Assembly: GCA_964516765.1 (NCBI GenBank)
Contig: CAZEWZ010000003.1
Coordinates: 62,001-126,000 of the forward strand
Source of the DNA: CAZEWZ01 sp964516765
GTDB lineage: Bacteria > Bacteroidota > Bacteroidia > Flavobacteriales > UBA7430
Direction of reading: 5' to 3'
Length of the DNA: 64,000 nucleotides
Shown: positions 61,361 through 64,000 of the stretch, one piece after another
Position numbering within the stretch: the first letter of the stretch is position 1
How the letters are laid out: each line of letters begins with the position of its first letter
The notes under the pieces: model-generated
Seen by the model: the letters and a program-made list of their open reading frames with translations, nothing else
Databases searched by the model: none
What the model was told of the DNA's origin: nothing
Position numbers and translations under genes: made by a program

Positions 61361-62255
61361 TGAGGGAATCAATTTGGTGTAATATATTTTGCGTATCATC
61401 TGGATTAGCAATTAAGTCTTTTGGCTCTCTTCGTATCCAAGTCATCTGTCTTTTGGCATAGCGACGAGTATTTTTTTTAATTTCGATCACCGCATCTTCA
61501 ATCTTTTGCTCTCCATCAATGAAAGTAAATAATTCCTTATATCCAACGGTTTGCAACGCATTCATATGCTTATATTGGTGCAATGATTTCACTTCTTCTA
61601 ATAATCCCTTTTGCATCATCAAATCGACTCTTTGATTAATGCGTTCGTATAGCTTTTTTCTATTTCGTTCAAGAGAGATTCTTATAACTGTAAATGCTCT
61701 TTTTTTATTTTGATGTCTTTTAAAAGAAGAATAAGGTTTTCCAGATTCTATGCATATTTCAAGTGCTCTAATTATTCGTTGTGGGTTTTCTTTGTCTATT
61801 TCAGAAAAATATTTTGGATCGAGAATCTCTAGTTCATTCTTTAATACTGAAAGACCTTCTTTTCTAAAGCGACTGTTTAGTGTAGCTCGAATATTTTTGG
61901 GAACATCTGGAAATTCATCTAGTCCTTTGCAAACAGCATCGACATATAAGCCTGATCCTCCCACCATGATCACTATTTGATTGTCTAGATGAAGTGATTT
62001 TATTTTTTTTACAGCATCAAGCTCAAACTGTCCCACAGAATAAGGGTCGTGGATACTGAGTTGGTGAATAAAATGGTGTGGTATTTCTAATAAATGCCTC
62101 TCAGAGGGAACAGCAGTACCAATGATCATTTCCTTATAAAATTGTCTAGAATCACAAGAAATTATTTCAGTATTGTAATGTTTTGCAATTGCGATAGAAA
62201 GATCTGTTTTTCCAACCGCTGTAGGTCCCTCAATCACTATAAGATACGAGGTCAT
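61350..62255 (-). CDS. miaA: tRNA dimethylallyltransferase
   Basis: 301 residues. Adds a dimethylallyl group to A37 of tRNAs reading UNN codons. Seen: P-loop GPTAVGKTDLS (10-20), SCDSRQFYKEM with DMAPP-binding residues, the GGSGLYVDAVCKGL block, the ALQTVGYKELF substrate loop, and RRYAKRQMTWIRRE near the C terminus. Complete. Its ATG overlaps the stop of the aldehyde dehydrogenase gene by four bases, so the two are coupled. Confidence 0.95.
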   Translation of the reverse strand: MTSYLIVIEGPTAVGKTDLSIAIAKHYNTEIISCDSRQFYKEMIIGTAVPSERHLLEIPHHFIHQLSIHDPYSVGQFELDAVKKIKSLHLDNQIVIMVGGSGLYVDAVCKGLDEFPDVPKNIRATLNSRFRKEGLSVLKNELEILDPKYFSEIDKENPQRIIRALEICIESGKPYSSFKRHQNKKRAFTVIRISLERNRKKLYERINQRVDLMMQKGLLEEVKSLHQYKHMNALQTVGYKELFTFIDGEQKIEDAVIEIKKNTRRYAKRQMTWIRREPKDLIANPDDTQNILHQIDSLIKE

Positions 62256-63631
62256 GGTCTCAGAAGTTTAAAAAGGTATTTGATCCATTTTAACTGTCCA
62301 TAGGGTGCGAATCTAATGGGGATATCCATCCATGTTCCCCTTTTAAGGATAGCCTTTTCATGACTTAAACATCGAAAACTCTTTTCTCCATGATAGGAAC
62401 CCATGCCACTTGCACCTACACCCCCAAAAGGCAGATTTGAATTACTTACCTGAAGTATGGTATCGTTAATACAACCCCCACCGAAATATAGTTTTTTTAA
62501 GAAGAGCTCTTGGTCATTTTTGTTTTGACCAAAGTAATAAGCGGCTAAGGGTTTTTCTTGCTTATTAATGGTTGAAATTGTTTCATCCAGATTATCAAAG
62601 GTAAGCATCGGTAAAATGGGTCCGAAAATTTCTTCTTTCATAATGGGAGAATTCCAGTCTATATCATTTAAAATAGTGGGTTCGATGTAGTTGTCTTTTT
62701 CTACTGATTTCCCACCATAAATTATTTTTTCATTTTCAAATAGCTGAATTATTCTTTTAAAATGAGAGTGATTTACAATTCGCGCATAACTTTGGCTATT
62801 TTGTTTATTTTCTCCAAGGGCATTATCAAACTCTATTTTTAGCTGTTCGATTAGTTTGTCTGCAATATCTTTGTGAATATATAAATAGTCTGGGGCAATA
62901 CATGTTTGTCCTGCATTAAATAATTTCCCCCAGACAATTCTCTTTGCTGCTACGGCAATTTTCGCATCTTTATTAACAATTACTGGGCTTTTACCTCCTA
63001 ATTCTAGAGTAATTGGACAAAGTTGTTCCGCAGCTGCTATCATAAATATTCTCCCAACCCTTGTACTTCCGGTAAAGAATATATAATCCCATTTTTGTTT
63101 TAGTAATAAAAGATTTGTTTCAGCTCCTCCTTCAATAACAGCAACATGCTTTGGTTCAAATACTTTTTCAATTAGTTTTCGTATTAGACTAGAAGTATGT
63201 TTAGAGATCTCGGACGGCTTACAAACCACACAGTTCCCTGATGCTATAGCAGCAATTAATGGACTTATTGTCAGTTGGAATGGATAGTTCCATGGAGCTA
63301 CAATTAATACTCTCCCGTAAGGGTCTGAATAAATATAGTCACGTGATGGGAAATTAAGCAAACTACTTTTTACTCTTCTGGGTTTGGCAAGTTTTTCAAT
63401 ATAGCGTATGAAATAATCTAATTCAGATATGACAATTGCAATTTCTGCAGTATAAGCTTCAAACACTGGTTTACTTAGATCTTTTTGCAATGCTTCTAGG
63501 ATATCCTCTTCTGCTTCTAGTATCGCCTTCTTCAATAAAACAAGACAATTTTTTCTATATTTTATTGACAAGGTAGCACTCGTATCAAAGTAATCTTTCT
63601 GAGCTTTATGTATCTGAATAATTTTATTCAT
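62252..63631 (-). CDS. Aldehyde dehydrogenase, class 3-like
   Basis: 459 residues. Seen: the nucleophile C244 in NAGQTCIAPDYLY, the general base in ELGGKSPVIV (about 210), GEKSFRCLSHEKA in the C-terminal part, and WNYPFQLTISPLIAAIASGN at the NAD site. Short length and numbering resemble class 3 ALDH (catalytic C243/E209 in mammalian ALDH3A1), which oxidise fatty or medium-chain aldehydes. The substrate is not known. C-terminal hydrophobic stretch is short. Overlaps miaA by four bases and follows the pRiA4b-like gene by two. Confidence 0.9.
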   Translation of the reverse strand: MNKIIQIHKAQKDYFDTSATLSIKYRKNCLVLLKKAILEAEEDILEALQKDLSKPVFEAYTAEIAIVISELDYFIRYIEKLAKPRRVKSSLLNFPSRDYIYSDPYGRVLIVAPWNYPFQLTISPLIAAIASGNCVVCKPSEISKHTSSLIRKLIEKVFEPKHVAVIEGGAETNLLLLKQKWDYIFFTGSTRVGRIFMIAAAEQLCPITLELGGKSPVIVNKDAKIAVAAKRIVWGKLFNAGQTCIAPDYLYIHKDIADKLIEQLKIEFDNALGENKQNSQSYARIVNHSHFKRIIQLFENEKIIYGGKSVEKDNYIEPTILNDIDWNSPIMKEEIFGPILPMLTFDNLDETISTINKQEKPLAAYYFGQNKNDQELFLKKLYFGGGCINDTILQVSNSNLPFGGVGASGMGSYHGEKSFRCLSHEKAILKRGTWMDIPIRFAPYGQLKWIKYLFKLLRP

Positions 63632-63633
63632 AA

Positions 63634-64000
63634 TTATTGGTATTCATCTAATTCGTCGAAGCCTTCAAAAATGTCATCATCAAATAATCCACCTCCGCTT
63701 TTGTCTTCGGATTGATCTTCTTGACTTTCAAATTGAATATCTTCCCTTTCTCCTGGCATAAGGCCCTCAGAATATATAAGTCTGGGATAAGATTCACCTG
63801 AGATGGGATCATTTATTTCCATAAGTTCTACATAAAATGTCCACATATTTAAAAAATCGAATATATAAAGTAATTTATCACCCTTTTCTAAACATATCTG
63901 TGATAAACTACATTCAGACATTAAAAGTGCATTATCATCGACTGCAAAAAGGCTTATTTCATTTCCTTGGTTCCATTGATCATCACTCTTATAGAAAGAA
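63634..64000 (-). CDS. pRiA4b ORF-3 / IS1096 passenger TnpR-like family protein, N terminus cut by window edge
   Basis: The frame is open to the right edge (122 residues visible), so the N terminus lies outside. Seen: SFYKSDDQWNQGNEI, LEKGDKLLYIFDFLNMWTFYVELMEI (the conserved block of the pRiA4b ORF-3 family), and an acidic, glycine-rich tail ending FEGFDELDEYQ. Despite the family name this is a chromosomal conserved protein in Bacteroidota with no known function and is not evidence of a mobile element. Probably first gene of the operon with the aldehyde dehydrogenase and miaA. Confidence 0.8.
   Translation of the reverse strand, partial: SFYKSDDQWNQGNEISLFAVDDNALLMSECSLSQICLEKGDKLLYIFDFLNMWTFYVELMEINDPISGESYPRLIYSEGLMPGEREDIQFESQEDQSEDKSGGGLFDDDIFEGFDELDEYQ

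Noticed and set aside
63634..64000. Mobile element remnant suggested by the IS1096/pRiA4b family name
   Set aside because: The family is a conserved chromosomal one in Bacteroidota. No transposase or terminal repeats are present.
1..64000. tRNA, rRNA, phage, toxin-antitoxin or defence genes
   Set aside because: None was recognised on either strand. I looked for tRNA-like cloverleaf arms in the intergenic gaps by eye only, so a covariance-model scan would be more sensitive.

Overview
The window is AT-rich bacterial chromosome from the phylum Bacteroidota, most likely a marine member of Flavobacteriales. Four things point there. A type IX secretion C-terminal sorting domain is present, and several secreted proteins have signal peptides ending in AQ. 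Many genes are preceded by the Bacteroidota -7 element TAnnTTTG. Typical families occur (GH3-like, DUF2797, DUF349, DUF5106-like thioredoxin, PPIases at a gldI-like locus next to ndk). Shine-Dalgarno sequences are largely absent. I see no tRNA, rRNA, insertion sequence, prophage, CRISPR array or known defence cassette. This is mostly core genome with lineage-specific secreted proteins interspersed.

Layout. 1-8.0 kb: DUF2797 protein (cut by the left edge), GH3-like enzyme, deoxynucleoside kinase, class III aminotransferase, ferritin, a thioredoxin-fold lipoprotein or secreted protein, and an S4 protein coupled to release factor 3. 8.0-12.2 kb: a large T9SS-exported BNR-repeat protein and a PhoD-family protein whose metal-binding motifs are all substituted. 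12.2-15.9 kb: two tandem cyclophilin-FKBP fusions, a DHH phosphoesterase (NrnA type) and ndk. 16-23.1 kb (minus): DUF349 protein, uvrB, sppA and a C1 peptidase. 23.3-31.7 kb (plus): an unrecognised two-part protein, typA, a BaiN/YhiN-type flavoprotein, a THUMP RNA methyltransferase and priA. 31.8-39.5 kb: a broken small gene, an SDR epimerase, an operon of a secreted coiled-coil protein with panB and an RluA-type pseudouridine synthase, a divergent lipoprotein, dnaK and a small lipoprotein. 39.5-43.1 kb: rarA, a ZIP transporter, a SAM methyltransferase and a TauE/SafE permease. 43.3-48.0 kb: a 1029-residue TPR protein coupled to an outer-membrane barrel protein. 48.3-52.8 kb: monomeric isocitrate dehydrogenase, a PlsC-type acyltransferase and ispH. 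53.0-61.4 kb: ribosomal protein S1 with a repeat-expanded N terminus, pyrR-pyrB, a small coupled gene, two secreted proteins and ribonuclease Z. 61.4-64 kb (minus): miaA, aldehyde dehydrogenase and a pRiA4b ORF-3-like protein cut by the right edge.

How the genes work together: translation and ribosome functions dominate (prfC, typA, rpsA, THUMP methyltransferase, RluA, miaA, S4 protein, rnz), followed by replication and repair (uvrB, priA, rarA), nucleotide metabolism (dNK, ndk, pyrR, pyrB, NrnA) and protein quality control or envelope work (dnaK, sppA, PPIases, C1 peptidase). Promoter elements helped to settle several starts. A recurring arrangement has the ATG only 4-5 bases after the -7 box, which implies leaderless or nearly leaderless mRNAs.

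I did not find a clear-cut novel multi-gene defence or biosynthetic system. The best candidates for something undescribed are the PhoD-family pseudoenzyme, the TPR plus barrel pair, the repeat-expanded S1 protein, the unassigned 494-residue protein, and the paired C-terminal module of the secreted carboxypeptidase.
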